Of a stretch of 64,000 nt of DNA, positions 32,824-46,500 are shown one piece after another; the first letter of the stretch is position 1; each line of letters opens with the position of its first letter. Made by a program: the position numbers and the translations under genes. The stretch lies in NCBI RefSeq assembly GCF_009389715.1, contig NW_024067692.1, positions 1-64,000 of the forward strand. The letters run 5' to 3'. This DNA is from Phoenix dactylifera. Lineage: Eukaryota; Streptophyta; Magnoliopsida; Arecales; Arecaceae. Under the pieces are notes generated by a model that ran no database searches, had not been told where the DNA came from, and saw only the letters and a list, made by a program, of their open reading frames with translations.

Positions 32824-33238
32824 GGGCCTCATCCAAAAAAACTAGCCGAAAGTTTTTATTTGAGCTCTTTGGTACTATATAAATACCTAAGATTTATCCA
32901 ATGCATTGTCACTGTGGGACTAAATACAAGCCCCTATATGTTCTCACATACTTTTTCCATTAAAGCCCTAGCATCCTCAATAGGCTAAATGTTTAAACCC
33001 ATTTAAATCCAATCCCATGTACCAAGTTCATACCATGGTCAATCCAAATGAACTTGTGCAGCAACATCTCCTAGTCCATGTGGACCACGGGTCAGGTGCA
33101 CTCTGATACCATTTGGCCTCACGTAAAAAAGCTAGGCAAAAAATATTATTTGGATTTATTAATTTTGTATAAATATTTAAGATTTACCCAGTGCATAGTC
33201 GATGTGGGACTAAATGCATACCCACATAAGTTGTCACA
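32824..33238 (-). mobile_element. TRIM-like element (short LTRs, tRNA-Met primer site)
   Basis: Two diverged direct repeats of about 125 bp (32824-32949 and 33114-33238) share GGCCTCA, AAGATTTA-CCA-TGCAT and TGTGGGACTAAAT in the same order. On the minus strand the repeat at 33114-33238 begins TGTGACAAC and is followed by TGGTATCAGAG (33101-33111), the usual initiator-Met primer site. The other repeat is preceded on that strand by GGAAAAAGTA, a weak purine tract. The internal part of about 165 bp is non-coding. This fits a terminal-repeat retrotransposon in miniature. No perfect target duplication was found. Confidence 0.72.
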
Positions 33239-34318
33239 AAATTAAAGTTTCGAATATTAAGTTCTTACCGGATCTCTTAAGCAGGTCATTCACGAGCGGC
33301 TTGAGAACTCAAAATAACCTGAGCTTGAATTATTAGATGAGCTAAGCTAGAACAGGGCCAATCTCGACTCCTATTTAGCTCATTTCCACCCTTAGTCCCA
33401 AGCTTGACCTGGCTCAGATTCATGTTTTGGGGGAGCCACTTGGGTCGCTTGTTATTTTCTACTGAATTCTCTGCCTAGGTCCAGTCCAGAATTCATCAGA
33501 TCCCGAGAACCAAGCCACGTCAAGGTCTTAAGCCAGCAATTCGGGCCAAAGCTTTCGAATTGGGAATTCGGATTGCACTAGCCCACCAAGAGCACCAACT
33601 ACAACACTTATCTATACTTCTACTTAAAATTGAGGTGCGGAGGTACATAAAAGATTTAATTGAATGTCGGAGCTTTCAAAGCCAACCCAACTCCACCTCA
33701 AATTGGGTTAGCATACCAATCCAATTTTCCTCCAAAACCAACAAATTCAAACGCAATCCAAATATATTGGCTCAACCCAACCCAACCTAACCCGATGAAT
33801 GGCTCGGGCTAACCAGGCTTTAGCCACTCTATAAAGATTTAGATACTTCAATTCGTCTTTGGTGTTCTTGCCAAAGCTCGTAGGTTATTTCTTAGTCCCT
33901 CAAAACTAGTGTAGCCATAATGAATCTTTTATGGCTGATTATCCAAAACAATTCTGAATTTTTATAATATGAACGCCCAAAGATAAGGGCAAAACAATTC
34001 TGAATTCTTAGTCCCTCATTAAGGGCATGCATGATTTCCCTTTTTTTCCCCTTTATATGAAAAGAAGGGTATGATATGCGTAAGGAATTTTATGTGACAT
34101 AATCAGGATGACCACACCGTGAAAGAGACAGAGAGTTCTTTGGCAATGACAGAATCTAGTCAATCATCCATAAAGATCAAGAACATGGTTTTGGACCCTA
34201 ACAAGAAAGATTTTCTAAATCTTATGCAGTAGTTCAAGAAGTTTGGTGACAGATGGCCATGGAAACATTCCCTGTGTAAAAGAAGTTTGAGTTCTTCGTT
34301 GATTGAACTCGAAATTAT
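33239..34318. other. Intergenic, possible MITE remnants
   Basis: Contains CTCATTTCCACCCTTAG near 33380 and GGATTAAGGGTGACTC near 32570, which may be the ends of an older element into which the TRIM inserted. No gene recognised. Confidence 0.35.
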
Positions 34319-34983
34319 TTAAGAGTTACGTAACTTTCTGTTCGAATTAAGCTAAGATAATTGGTTAATATATATGCACATAGGAACATGAAGTTGGCAT
34401 GCTAGATCCCATAAAGGCTGAAATAACCACCAAGATGGTCCGGCCGAACCAACATGTCTATCACAAAATGGCTCAGTTACTCAAAACAATAAGTGTTTTT
34501 AAATATCATGAACAATTGTCGAAAAATGCCCTCTGTCTTGATCTAAGTAGTTGACTTACACAACTCATGATAAAATATGTAGCTGAATAACATTCATCTC
34601 AATAAGAGATGTTAGGGTTCAGCTTGAATTGAAAAGAATTATGATCCATCCCAAATATGGATCAGATATATATGATCCTTCTTGGAGTCGAGGAATGAAT
34701 TTTCTATTATTAATAATTTGAATATAATCAATCGTCAATTTGTGCGGTTAATGATAATATATGTCATTCTTGGTTATTGACAATGTTTATTATACACTTT
34801 GGGTTGTTTTTCACCGATCATCCGAACCAAAAAAAAACAAGATTAAGGTCGAATCTAATTTTAGATCTTATTTAATTTGAAATATGCAAGTCTGATACAA
34901 CCAAACTTGCCCATGTCCCTACCTAAAAATCATCAATCTAATTATTCTCTAATTAATCCATATTAAAATGTCAAATATTTAAA
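34319..34983 (+). repeat. Duplicated block A, copy 2 (uninterrupted)
   Basis: Partner of 9485-10149. Here the block is preceded by GAACTCGAAATTATT rather than an LTR, so it preserves an empty-site-like version of the Sirevirus insertion point. Confidence 0.9.
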
Positions 34984-35235
34984 AGACCCCCTTCCGAAAC
35001 ATGCAAAACAATATCCATTCATTAGCATGTCGGTGCGAGGCCAATTCCTAACATGGAAGAAATGACTTACGGATATCGGGAGGGGGGGCATTAAGTATTG
35101 AATGGTTGAGTACCACAATGCTAGGCTCTTATGGTTGGAATTTTCATTGAAATAGTAGGTTTTCTTGGATGCCCAAATAATTCATCATCAATAGTCTCAT
35201 TCACCAATTATGATCCAATTTTTTTCCTAAGTGCA

Positions 35236-35900
35236 TGTTGCTGCCAAATCTAGACCAAGGTCGGAGTTTAGCTCGGATAATCCCGAGGTCTGCTGGAGAC
35301 AAACTGGTGGTGGCATCAGGTGTCGGTCTCCTTCGGAGGCAACCTTCAAAAAGTCCGCTTGTCGGAGAGTTTCCGGTGAAGAATCCTTCGATACTTAAGT
35401 CAGAATAGATGGGCAATAGTATGGAAGGAAGAAGATTTCAGAAGAGTTTTGTTCTCTGTGAGTAATATGGCATGCATACCTGAGGTCCCCTAGACTGCCC
35501 ATTTATATAGGAGAGTTAGATTTTTCGTTATATAGGCTGATGTGGTGTACACTGATGAATAGGTGACGACCGGTAGTATTACTGCGGCATAGAGTCAGTC
35601 CGCGTGGGCGGCGTGTAGCGCTGGTCAGGCATAGATTGTGGTGTCGTCACGATTGCGTGCTGTAAAGGCTGTCGGTTGCTGAGATTTGTCAGTCCAAATC
35701 GACACATGTTGACGGGCTCCTCGGTCAGGTCCAAAGTCGCTCACCTTGGGTGGTCAGATCTTCGACTACAGTCAGAGTCGTTTACCTCAGGCTGGCGGCT
35801 CCTCGACTGGAGCTAAAGTTGTCCGAGGTCGAGGATGGTCTTGTTCGAGGTTAGTGTCTAATATTTTCTCCATCGGTGCCTATGTTTTTCCTCACTGAAT
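35236..35900 (-). mobile_element. LTR-like remnant of a gypsy element
   Basis: Starts TGTTGCTGCC, like the gypsy LTR at 22929 (TGTTGCTGGT). It carries on the minus strand a TATA-like CCTATATAAATGGG near 35500 with GC-rich flanking sequence. The right end and target duplication could not be found, so it may be a truncated solo LTR. Confidence 0.42.
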
Positions 35901-36965
35901 CAATAAGAAAGAGTTTAGATCCTCTATGGCTCAAGTCAAACCAAAGAGATCCGATCTCCCCATCATGGTCATTGGTCATTCATCTATGCACCATGCAATT
36001 AATGATCATGATTCAATAAGTCACATGTAGAACACTATGACCCAAATACTGCATTTACAATCAACATGCAATGTATAAGGGGGAGATTGGCCCTCTCCAA
36101 TTCAAGTCAAAGCTAGATCCGACCTCCATGCTATAAGTGCTAAACATCATTACCCCATTCCCCTTGTTCAACTGACCCTCTCCAATACCTACATATGCCC
36201 AGTTAGCACTTGACATGTTCCAATCATTTCAATTCGAAAAAAATAGGGGTATCTACTGATGAAAAGCTGGAATTTTCACAGCTGCAATTATTCTTTTCAG
36301 TCAACAACGCAACTCTGGTGTAGACCACCCAAGCAATTTGGATGCTCTGAGGCCTCCATGTTGCTTTCTTAGTTACGTTACGTGAAGAGCAGCAAGCAGG
36401 CATCAGATCCCTCGATTATTGCTAACCCCACTTCATCAGATTCTCGCTACTTTCAGGAACCCACGAAAGGATAACTTTTGAAGCTACCATCCCATTTTTT
36501 TGAGTAACTGCTGATGGAGAGAGTCACCTGCTCCTTCGACGTCACGCAGATGAGGGAAGGGTGACGTTTTATTCCTGGGTTTAAGTGGTGACTATGATCT
36601 CGTGAGAGGAAGTGGTGATTGCGGGTCTCTTATTCTCTGGATGCACTTCTGCTTTTGGCTGATGAATTCTTTTTCCTTTCCTCTCAGGCAGCAACTAGGT
36701 TAGTTGAAAAGTTTTGTTGGACCAAACGTGTCCAACCCACTGCTCAAAAATATCCTGACTATAATCAGTGATAGAATAGCTTTGCAAGCAAAACATATAT
36801 CATGAGGCTAACGGAGTAGCAAATTAGGTAGTCTCATATGTACCCAACCATTCTGAAAAGACTTTATGGCTAGAGAAGAAAAAATTATCCGGTGCTCTCT
36901 GAAACTTGTTATTTTTTGATTTTTTTAGATATATCCGTATCGGACATATATAATACATCCTCTTT

Positions 36966-37003
<38 letters not shown>

Positions 37004-38576
37004 ATAGAGGTGTGGTAAACCATGGCTTGTCTCGAGAGCCGCACTTTTTATACTCATCAATCAATGGTTCCAGGTTTGGTTACCGAATGGTACGTAATCT
37101 CTAACAATCTGACTTGAATGTTGAAAGAGCAGATAAGCCTCCCTTCCTTTCTCTCAAAATTACATAATAATAATAATAATAGTTGTAGTAACGATAAATT
37201 TACCATCTGCTCATAATCATTTAGACGGCATGATGCTTTCATGATGAGTTGCAAGGAGGTCTATCAACCCCAGCCATGTAAAAAAGAATATTCAAATAAA
37301 AACCTCCAAAGCAAGATTAATACTAACTTAATTAGTAACTCTGATGCGGCCCACAAACAGTGGTGCCTATCATGCACGAGATTGCCTAGCATCGCTTCAG
37401 TTACGGATGGCTGTGATTGGCTAGTAGGCCCTCTCCGGTGCTGACACGGCAATTTCCTATTGAGCTAAGTTTTCACGTCCAAAATATGACATGGCTGCAC
37501 AAAGAGCATGCTCGAGAAGATGTACATGCGCAAAGAATTTTCTTTTCAACGTGAAAGGCAACATCAATCACCTCAAGTACAGGGGCTCTTTTTCTTCTTT
37601 ATTTCTTTTGGCCGTATTGTTGCCGATGTGGACCCACTTAACCCATATGCCGAGAGAAGAAGATGCTAGAAGACCTAGCGTTGAGCTACTTGGATCGGAC
37701 GAGCTACAATTTAGAATGGACGGTTGTGTCTGATCCTGATTTGCAACTATCTTCCGACTTGCAACAACAAAGATGTGGGAGTTTTTTTACCGAAGTATGT
37801 TTTGTAGAGACTTTTCGATGCCTAAGTTGATACTTAAAATTTATAAAAGATTCTCAATGGGTGACAACATAATAATAGTACTTGAGCATTTATCTGAAAG
37901 ATCCTCCGAAGAGTAGATTATATAAGCAAAAATTAGCACCCGTTGCTCAGATATTCAGACAGTGGGTTGGCTGTGGTTGGCATGTCTCTGTGCGCCCTGA
38001 GAATTAAGCACGGACCTTATGCACGCATATCATGCCCCACAGGTTTTACTGGTGCGATTTTGGAAACTATCTAAGATCATGACCAAGGTATTGCCAGCCG
38101 TGGAGGATTTGAAATTTAAAGAATCATCCGTGCACTTCTAGGCCTACCACGTGGCAGGTTCTGGTTGTTGTTTCATAGGCTTCATAACAAGTTTTGGTTG
38201 ACCGGCCTTTTTGTGCGGATTGTGGTCGATCATGAGGCACGTTAGATACCAAAAAAATTAGTATAAAGTTCTAGCATGTACAAGGAATTGGAGTGCAGCA
38301 GCCTCGTGCTAGAGCTAGACATTTGCATCGGAATTAAACCATGGCATCCCCCCATCAGAGTGGTGTTCTTGATAGCAACTTCACCGTGGTCAGTGCTACC
38401 TTTCTCTTGGCTAATATTTTATCAGATGAAATATCTCCGTAGCTTCCCTTCCTTCCTTCCGTATGGATATATAAATATGCATAGATATATATTCTTTGCT
38501 CATAAATATCATGACAAATTCAAGTATAGAACCCAAAACTGCTAACACGATGGAATGAAGCCTGGATGACTGATGC
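35901..38576. other. Upstream region of the PP2-like gene, no gene recognised
   Basis: AT-rich intergenic DNA with a (TA)n microsatellite at about 36970-37001 and a short TAA/ATA run near 37165. An upstream exon of the PP2-like gene could lie here but cannot be defined. Confidence 0.45.
36970..37001. repeat. (TA)n microsatellite
   Basis: Uninterrupted TA dinucleotide run of about 16 units. Confidence 0.95.
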
Positions 38577-39062
38577 ATGCAGAGCAAAGAAGAAGGGAAG
38601 AAGGAAGTGATCACACTCAACACCAAAGCGATCAGTATAATATGGGGTGGCGAGAGCTGCAGGGGCCGGTACTGGCGGAGGACCCCCATCAACTCCTTTG
38701 AGGTCGCCGAGCTCGTGAGCGTCTACTGGCTCGAGGTCACCGGCAAAGTTCCCCTCAACAACTTCAGCCCAAGCACCACGTATGCGTTCTTCGTTACCCT
38801 CAAGCTCAAGCCAGGGGCCTCCGGTTGGGACAACTCTCCGGTGATATTTAGTCTCAAAATGCCGGGAGCGGTCGTGTCGTCAAAAGCAGTCAAACTGCAT
38901 GAATACATGGGACAAGACTGGGTGGATGTTCCTCAAGGAGGGATGCAGTTCACCGTACCTAAGGACGTCTCTGGGGAACTTTCCTTTGCCATGTATGAAA
39001 TTAGGGGTGAGAAGTGGAAGAAAGGTTTGATGATCAAGGAAGTGAAATTTAGCCAACTTTAA
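38577..39062 (+). CDS. PP2-like (phloem protein 2 / Nictaba-type lectin domain) protein
   Basis: An open frame of 161 codons consists almost entirely of one PP2 domain. Motifs in order are KAISIIWGGE (residues 16-25), VAELVSVYWLEVTGKV, SPSTTYAFFVTLKLK, GWDNSPVIFSLK, WVDVPQGGMQF, GELSFAMYEI and a C-terminal WKKGLMIKEVKF. Proteins of this family bind N-acetylglucosamine-type sugars and are phloem- or stress-associated. The position after VTLKLKPGASGW matches where the 19-kb pseudogene is broken. The start may instead be an exon boundary, because GCATGCAG precedes AGCAAAG and could be a splice acceptor. If so, an upstream exon would extend the N-terminus. No signal peptide is visible, so it is probably cytosolic. 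It lies about 19 kb from the PP2 pseudogene, in opposite orientation. Confidence 0.85.
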   Translation: MQSKEEGKKEVITLNTKAISIIWGGESCRGRYWRRTPINSFEVAELVSVYWLEVTGKVPLNNFSPSTTYAFFVTLKLKPGASGWDNSPVIFSLKMPGAVVSSKAVKLHEYMGQDWVDVPQGGMQFTVPKDVSGELSFAMYEIRGEKWKKGLMIKEVKFSQL

Positions 39063-39067
39063 ACGTC

Positions 39068-39100
<33 letters not shown>

Positions 39101-40567
39101 GGTGGCAGTCTTCCTCTTGTACCAGTTTTCTCTTGAGTAAAAAATAAGCAGAATTTGCACCTACTTATGCTTTCAATCATTTGATCTAAAAATAGCAGTC
39201 AGGTCTTTGCTGCTGAGTGCTGACACTGGTTTGTGTAATAGCATGTAAACATAAGGAAGCTGCAGTTATCTTGCCATATCGTACTAATTAAACTACTAGT
39301 TGTCTAAAGATGGATGAAATACATTTGTAGTCTACATTCCGGTCTACAGAAGTGGACTTGTTCCTGACTGCAATTAAGTGTTAATCCACGCATGGGGTTA
39401 GGGGGGCTTGGGGGAAATTATTATCAAAGGCAGCACGAAGCTTGAAGTCATTATAATTCACCAAAGAGAGTGAGTTAGTAAATCCTTTCTTCAGATGTTG
39501 GGCATGTATCCGCTATTCTCAAAGGAGGAGGATTTGGACATTTGCAGACTGAAAACTTGTTTACCAATTATTTAGTAAAGCTCATTTAACAAAAATTTCC
39601 AATATATCAGCTACAATGATATGCTTGATTCAAACATAAGCCTGCCGGTATCAATTACAGACTGAATTGAAGGTAGGTAATGTTTGATCTTAACAAAGTG
39701 ATGCCAGTAATCTTCTATTTGCATTTTAAGACCTTTCACTGGGAGTAAACGACCTGTATCACTTAGGAAAACAGAGCAATTTTTAGCTTCTTCGGTTAAA
39801 TCAGGCATTTCCTAGTGAAGTTCAAAAGCCCTCGAGCCACTGCATGGCCTATATGCAGCATAAGCATCGTCCCATCAAATACCAAAAAAGTGACTAGGCC
39901 TCAAAAATGGCGATGGCACACTGCAGAACTCACATTATTCAAATGAACAAAAGCAAAAATTCAAAAAGCATTCACAAGAATATGAGGTATAATCGCATGG
40001 AGCAAAGTTATTTTGGGTTCTCTATATGCCAAATTTTTGTAAGATGGATTAATCCAAACTACTTCATAGATTAGAAAACGAAAACATATGGTGTATCATA
40101 CCACCTTTTTTTCCTATAGTCTTGTTCAGTTTCTTTCCTGACCACCTTATAACAGGTCTACGGGAGGCTGGATCCAACAGCCCTTTCCCAACAAATATTT
40201 GAAGCTGCAATTGGTGTCCGATGAAACACTACTTTAATAGTATCTGATACAATGACCTTGAAATTACCATCACAAACGCACAGCTAGTTAAGTTATTTGC
40301 AAATATATGCCTGCAAAAAGGCACTAATTTGATGGAACATTGTCTGCTTTGTCTTGTACAAGAGCACAACAAAAGGCTGGGGTATCAGAAACCTAGCATG
40401 GAACGAAGCTAATGGCATGAGCTCTCTGCTAAAACAAAAATACAGCCATGTCTGAATATTGGCGGAAAATCTTCTGGGTTTAAAACAACAATTTTCCTGT
40501 CCACACTGTTCGGATTGGACTTATGGCTGTGGTTATTTCAACAACCCCACTACCAGAATTACTTTCT
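39063..40567. other. Convergent 3' regions of PP2-like gene and EXO84C
   Basis: Contains an (AT)n run at 39074-39100 after the PP2-like stop. The last few hundred bases before 40568 should be the EXO84C 3' untranslated region. A 65-codon minus-strand frame at 39611-39808 (MPDLTEEAKN) resembles nothing I recognise. Confidence 0.5.
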
Positions 40568-43500
40568 TCAAGATTCGGTGTCTGTAAAGTAAACAGGGCC
40601 ATCAGTTTCGCCCATGTTGGCAGAAGCAAAAGATTCTGTAGACTCTACAGTTGATGGGCTTGTAGGGGTCTCATCAGAATCTGATATCTCATCATGTATT
40701 GCTATATGCTCATCTGGTTCAGACTCCTCAGATCCCGAAGTTTCCAACATTAGCTTGCTTATTGCTGACTTAGCAGCATCAACAAACCATTCATCCTCCG
40801 GAAGTGCACTGAAGAAATGGTCGGTTAGACTCGAGAAATCAAGAGAATATATCAGAAGCAACAGAAAAAGTAGAGCTGGAAATGGATAGAATATTTACCT
40901 TTGAGGGTCTATGCCTCTAGCAGAGAACGTTCCAATAGCCCTTGTTATAATGGCCGACACAAGTTGGTGAACATTTTTCGATGAATATCCCCCACAAACA
41001 GCAATTTCAACAATGAAGCGCATATCAAGTATTAACTGATGGGGAAGAGAAACAAGTGATGAGAGTTTAGAACTCCGGACAGCTCAATAGGTCCATAATT
41101 AGGCGATTGCTTAATAAAAAGACACACCTGTTGTAGCCCAGATGGCTGGAGCTGAACAGAATCATCTTCGAACACGTCCCAGAACTCCTGCTCATCCGAA
41201 AGCCACATCACTACAGTCTCTGTTAGCCTTGAAAGCAAAATTTTTTGTATCTTTTCTTTCCCAAGTAGGATGTCACCAGCTACAGTTGCTAATTGCTGCA
41301 ACCTTGCAAACAAAGCCTGCAGCAATGACATAACAAATGTTAAAGCGGAAGTTCTGTGATAAAACCATCAAGAAGCCTCTGAACTAGGAAAATATTGGCC
41401 ATAGTACAGATCAAAGCTTCTTTAATCAGTTCCGCTATTTACATATCAGCTAGCTAGAACCTAGCACAGAAAGTAAATAAATAATCTGTAGTTCTGTACC
41501 ATTCAAAGTCTCCTAGGCAGGGAATTAGCTATTAGTTCAATAACATGGTGCACAAAAAATGATGCCATCCTTAGTTAAAGGGAAAGGTCCATCACAGTCT
41601 TAACCACGTTGTCCAAACTGCAATAAGCAGAAGGGAAAAAGGGTCTAGCTGTTACCTATGTTGAAATTAGTAGTATATAGCTCCAAATTACATCCTGCTC
41701 TCCAGAAGTTTATAAAAAAGGAAATAGAGCCTATGAAATAGTGTAAAAAATTATCATGATCATTTAGAAATTATAGAAAATAAGGATTTCTGAAAAAAAT
41801 TATAGAAAACACATATAAAGAAAATAAATTTGAAAGTAGCTTAAAATAAAATAACAATAAAGTTATATTACGATAAAATCTAACAATAGAGCCTATGGAT
41901 ATTTTCCATGGTTTTAAAAATGGCACGAAGGAATCAACTCCAGAAGTTGGCAGGCAATAATTATACTACAAGCATCATTTCAACATATAGAACCATTAAA
42001 GAGTTAAAAAAATTGGAACACCTGAAATGGCAAGGAAGGCAATGGATCAGAATCCCAGAAAAGATCTTCTCCTTTCCCTTCCAAATACATCCGAGCATCT
42101 AATCTAGCTTTTCCTTCACGAGAATAAATGAAGGTTAAGATATACTGCCTACAGAAATGATCTCTGAGTTTATCCAGCGAGTGTTGGAGATGGCGCCTCC
42201 AATCCTTGTATTCTACGGTACTAATCGCGACCGGACCTATGCCCTCAGAAGACCCACCACCTGCTTCCTTGCTTTCACTTTGTGGACTAAAAATTTTGGA
42301 TACAGCCATTGGTAACAGTTCATCAGCAACTGTAAATGCAGTTCCTAGAAGTGTAAGTTGTTGAGCATCAGTTTCAGCCCTAAAAATTATAGACTCTTTC
42401 TGCTCCATTAGGTTATCATCTTCAGAAGGGCCAGGTAGGGCCTTGATTAATGTTTCTACATATTTATCAAATAGTTGGAGAAGCTTGTTTAATATAGTCC
42501 CTCCAAAATGCAGTATAGCCATTGATGTCAGCTGATCCAATAAATCCTGTAAAAGGTACAAAAGACAAAAATGTCATGTTAATAAATATATCTAGTTATA
42601 CCAAGATCTTCACTTTAAATAGTAAAAGCACTAAAATCAACATTACAGGAAAGAATAGAAGTGTGCAAAAGCATCCACAATATTCTCAAACCATTTGCAC
42701 CATCCTCTTCAATCTTCTTATTTTGCATCCTAATAGAATCTAGGGCCACAAGTAGATTTACAGATACAGGAAAATATTTGCATCAATCACATCAGAAACT
42801 TAGACCTGATGGATTAGGCATTAGATTCCCGACTCAATATGGGTTCATTTTAGGTCTTTTCCTTAAACTCAGACCTAAACAGACCCAGAAAAGGCAAAAC
42901 CCAAGAGGGCTTGTCTGGGTCAGAATTTGGAACAGCAGCTCCATGTGGATCAGTCTGCTGAACTTGAGCTTAGTCCATAGTGGGTACAGCTGTAACTAAA
43001 AAATGGAAAGAAGAGGGGGCAGGGGCAGAGAGAGATGAAGGATCAAATAACAACTTTCATTAGGTTCAATTTTTCACTTGATCAACCATGAGAGTTTTGA
43101 GCATAAAGGACTCGTGCATAGAGAAGGGTACCATAATATATCAAGCTCCAATGCAGATGCCCTATTTAGTATGTATCATCTCATTAAACAGTGAAATATT
43201 AGAGAAATAATATTATTTTCTGATCTGCTCCAATCTAGTAAATGTAGCCACTACAGGTAGGTTTCCTAAATTTTATTGCTTTCTTCCACAGTATACAAGC
43301 AGTGCAGAGTGTATGAGAAGATGTATACCACTGCCATAAACATTAGTGGGTGCACTCATATACTCCACACATGAATCTTTAGCTGGATGCCCAGTAAGAG
43401 ATGAATAGCAATCAAGTGATCTAGGTTCTTTACTTTAAGAGTCATTTAAGTGGCACAATAGGATAACAACATACAGGGCTGATATTGTCATCGTGTGGGT

Positions 43501-46500
43501 ACTGGTACATGTTGATATCAGAGAGTACATTCACATGAACCATCTTGAGACTTAACTCAAACAGTGCATTAGTTCTGGTTGTCCTCAAAGATGCATGGCG
43601 TTCCTATCGTTTTTGGTAGTTGAAGGCATATAAACAACCAAACTTCAAAGGAAACTACCAACAAAATTTGTTAGGGGTTTATGTTAATGTGTTAAGGCTT
43701 TAAACTATTCTTTTTTCGAAGAATCAGAACAAGATTATGTTTAAATGGAATAATGTCAAAGCAGAAAGTAGGCCTTTCGAAGACAAACAAAAGCAGATGG
43801 TTTCTCCAGTTCAGTTATCTAGTGGTATACTTGTATTCAAGAAGATCTAATGCTTAGATGTTCGAAACAGTATGTTGTTACAGCTAGTGACCAATAACTC
43901 TAGTTGCTGCATAATGCTGCACCCTACTAAGTCGGCAGCATTGCATGTTGGAGCAACCTGATAACTTTGGCTATGAACATAAACTTCCTCCAACTACTTA
44001 AAAACATAATATGTGATGCAGGGGCAGCACTCACACCTTAAAGCAACAAGATTACTTACTTTGACGATGAACATAAACTTCTTCCCACTGTTTGTAAACA
44101 TGATATTTGATGGGGCAGCAACAGTAAGTGGACCACCTTCTCGAGGGGACAGAAGCACCTCATCTTCATCCATTGCCAAGTCAAGAACCTTTCTTCTTGC
44201 TCGTCTGAAATTCATATCAAGGACCTCATCAATATAAGGGTGCAATAATACCATAAGCAACTTTGAGAACTTCAGTCCTTGCGATTCCAATATTGAGCAG
44301 TGACTAAGACTAGCCTGAATACATATGCTGGCAGAACGAAGAGCAGAAGCAGTCTCAGGTGATGGAGAAATTTCTTTCACCAAATGAACAAAAGACTCTA
44401 TTTCACATTCAGCCCATTGCACAATTCGATTTATATAAGTTGGCGCATCTCCAAATATTAAACCAGATTCTTTTGTTATCAATGAAATTGTTGAAAAAAC
44501 AAGCTGAGAAAGAGTAGCAGTATATGTCTCTGAGTATATAGAACATGAAGGAAGAAAAGCCTCGATGCTTTTGTGGAGACGAGAACCATATGCTTTTAGC
44601 AGCAACTGATGGGCCAGAGAACCTTTCCCCAGTTTAACTAAACCAGACGAAGCCTTCTTCAGTTCAGCAATACAAACAGATGGTTGTTCACAAATCCCAA
44701 CAAGCTGATCCACAAGCACTGCCTTTCTTTCAAGGAATGCTGTCTTATATGAAGAACTTTCAACAGATGGATTTTCCCCCAAGTCATTCAACTCTGGATA
44801 ATTTCTCTCTTCTGCCTCTAAAGCCAACAGTGCTTCTTCTATTTTACGCTCTGCCAACAAAACATCCACAGTTTGCAAAAAAGTGACCTTAGGATCCTCC
44901 TTATCAGCATGCAAGAGTTCATCAAGTTCAGAAATTTGAGGGTCTAGCTCAGCATCTGGTTCCTCACTGCTTTGTTTGTTCCACACTTCTAATTCTCGAC
45001 AAACACCACTTATTAGATCCTGTACAAGAATTCCTTGAGCAGATACGTGCTTTTGTAGCTCGATTAACTCTTGCTCCACTTCAATAACCTCCTCAGATAT
45101 TCTGCATGCAGTTGGTATGGAAGCAATCAGCACATGTATAAATGAAAATTAAAAACTTAAAAAGGAAACGAAAAAGCTTTGAACAAGAGAGGCAATATCA
45201 TCTTTACTTGGCCACTAGAATCATATTCATTACATTGACATAACTACAAGACTAAAAGGCTATCCCAAAATAAATACCATAAGGATCATCCAGTTATTAT
45301 AAAAGGTTTAACAAGACCACATATACAGGTTGCTTTGTTTCATGTGGGAATATCGATGTGTCTTGGTAAATTTAATATTAACCAAAAAAATAAGGTTTCA
45401 AACATCAGCTTTGCTGATTAAACATTTTAAGGATCAGATATGTGCAGATCTGATTCCATTAGGCTACAGACCATTTCATGGTTACCTTATTATAGCCAGC
45501 ATAATGCATTAACAATCCTTGGCTGTTCAGAACCATAATAACCTTGAAGCAAACATTTATTTCCCTTTCTCTCACAGAATTCAATTAAAACATATCTAAA
45601 TTTCTTTGCAATGCAGTAGAAATCTCCACAATCCCAGTTCTTCTCTTATATATCTCTAGCCCTTCCAGCCTTCAATCAACCCTTAGCCCTAGAGAATTTA
45701 GAAAATTACTCCTTACCACTCCTTTTCCTTAAAACATGCAGATCTGACATGTGCTGTCCACAAACAAATTACAGGAAAGCAAGCCACCACAAACCCCATA
45801 ACCCCTTACATGATTATATCTCAACTTATTAATATCACCATTTATCATATGGAAGCCCAATCATTTGGAGACTATGACATTAACCAAATAATTTTTTTTA
45901 AAGAAAATGTCATCTTTTGTTCTAATAATATCTAGATGCGAAATGTGGAACATACATGTAATTTCTTTTTTAACAAAACCAAGATGTACCCCTCAAAAAA
46001 CAAATGACAGAGAAAAATTCACAAATTCTTAAGGCATAGTTATGGTTCTAGTGAGAATCTACAACATACGTTGTATGCCATAATGTTTAACCAAAACATA
46101 TGGCCTCACATGCAACACTCCTGTAATATAAAGCAAACACAGAACCAAGGTCCGGCGTACCGGTACCGGTCGGCTTACCGGTGGCTGGCCGGACCCGTAC
46201 GGTACCGAACCGGTCCGATACTTACCGGCCGGTACCGCGAGCCAGAAATCTGGATTTTTTTTTTTTAATGTTGTCTCTGTTGGATCTTAAATTAAGTAAA
46301 GATTGATGTTTTTTTATTGCTTTTTTCATGATTTTTGATGTTTTTATGTTTAAATTTAGGGTTGAAATTTGAAACATAGATGATGCATGTTATTAGCTCC
46401 TCCCGTTCCAAATGATAAAATGATACACATAAAATATCTTCAAATTAAGATACAATCATTTACATACATTTAAAGCACTCTCGGATAGCTAAAATCGGAA

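Noticed and set aside
32570-33396. Older MITE bounded by TAAGGGTG and CACCCTTA around the TRIM
   Set aside because: Ends are only partly similar and no target duplication was found.
35236-35900. Complete solo LTR of the same family as 22929
   Set aside because: Only the start and a TATA-like box resemble it; no right end or duplication, so kept as a low-confidence remnant.
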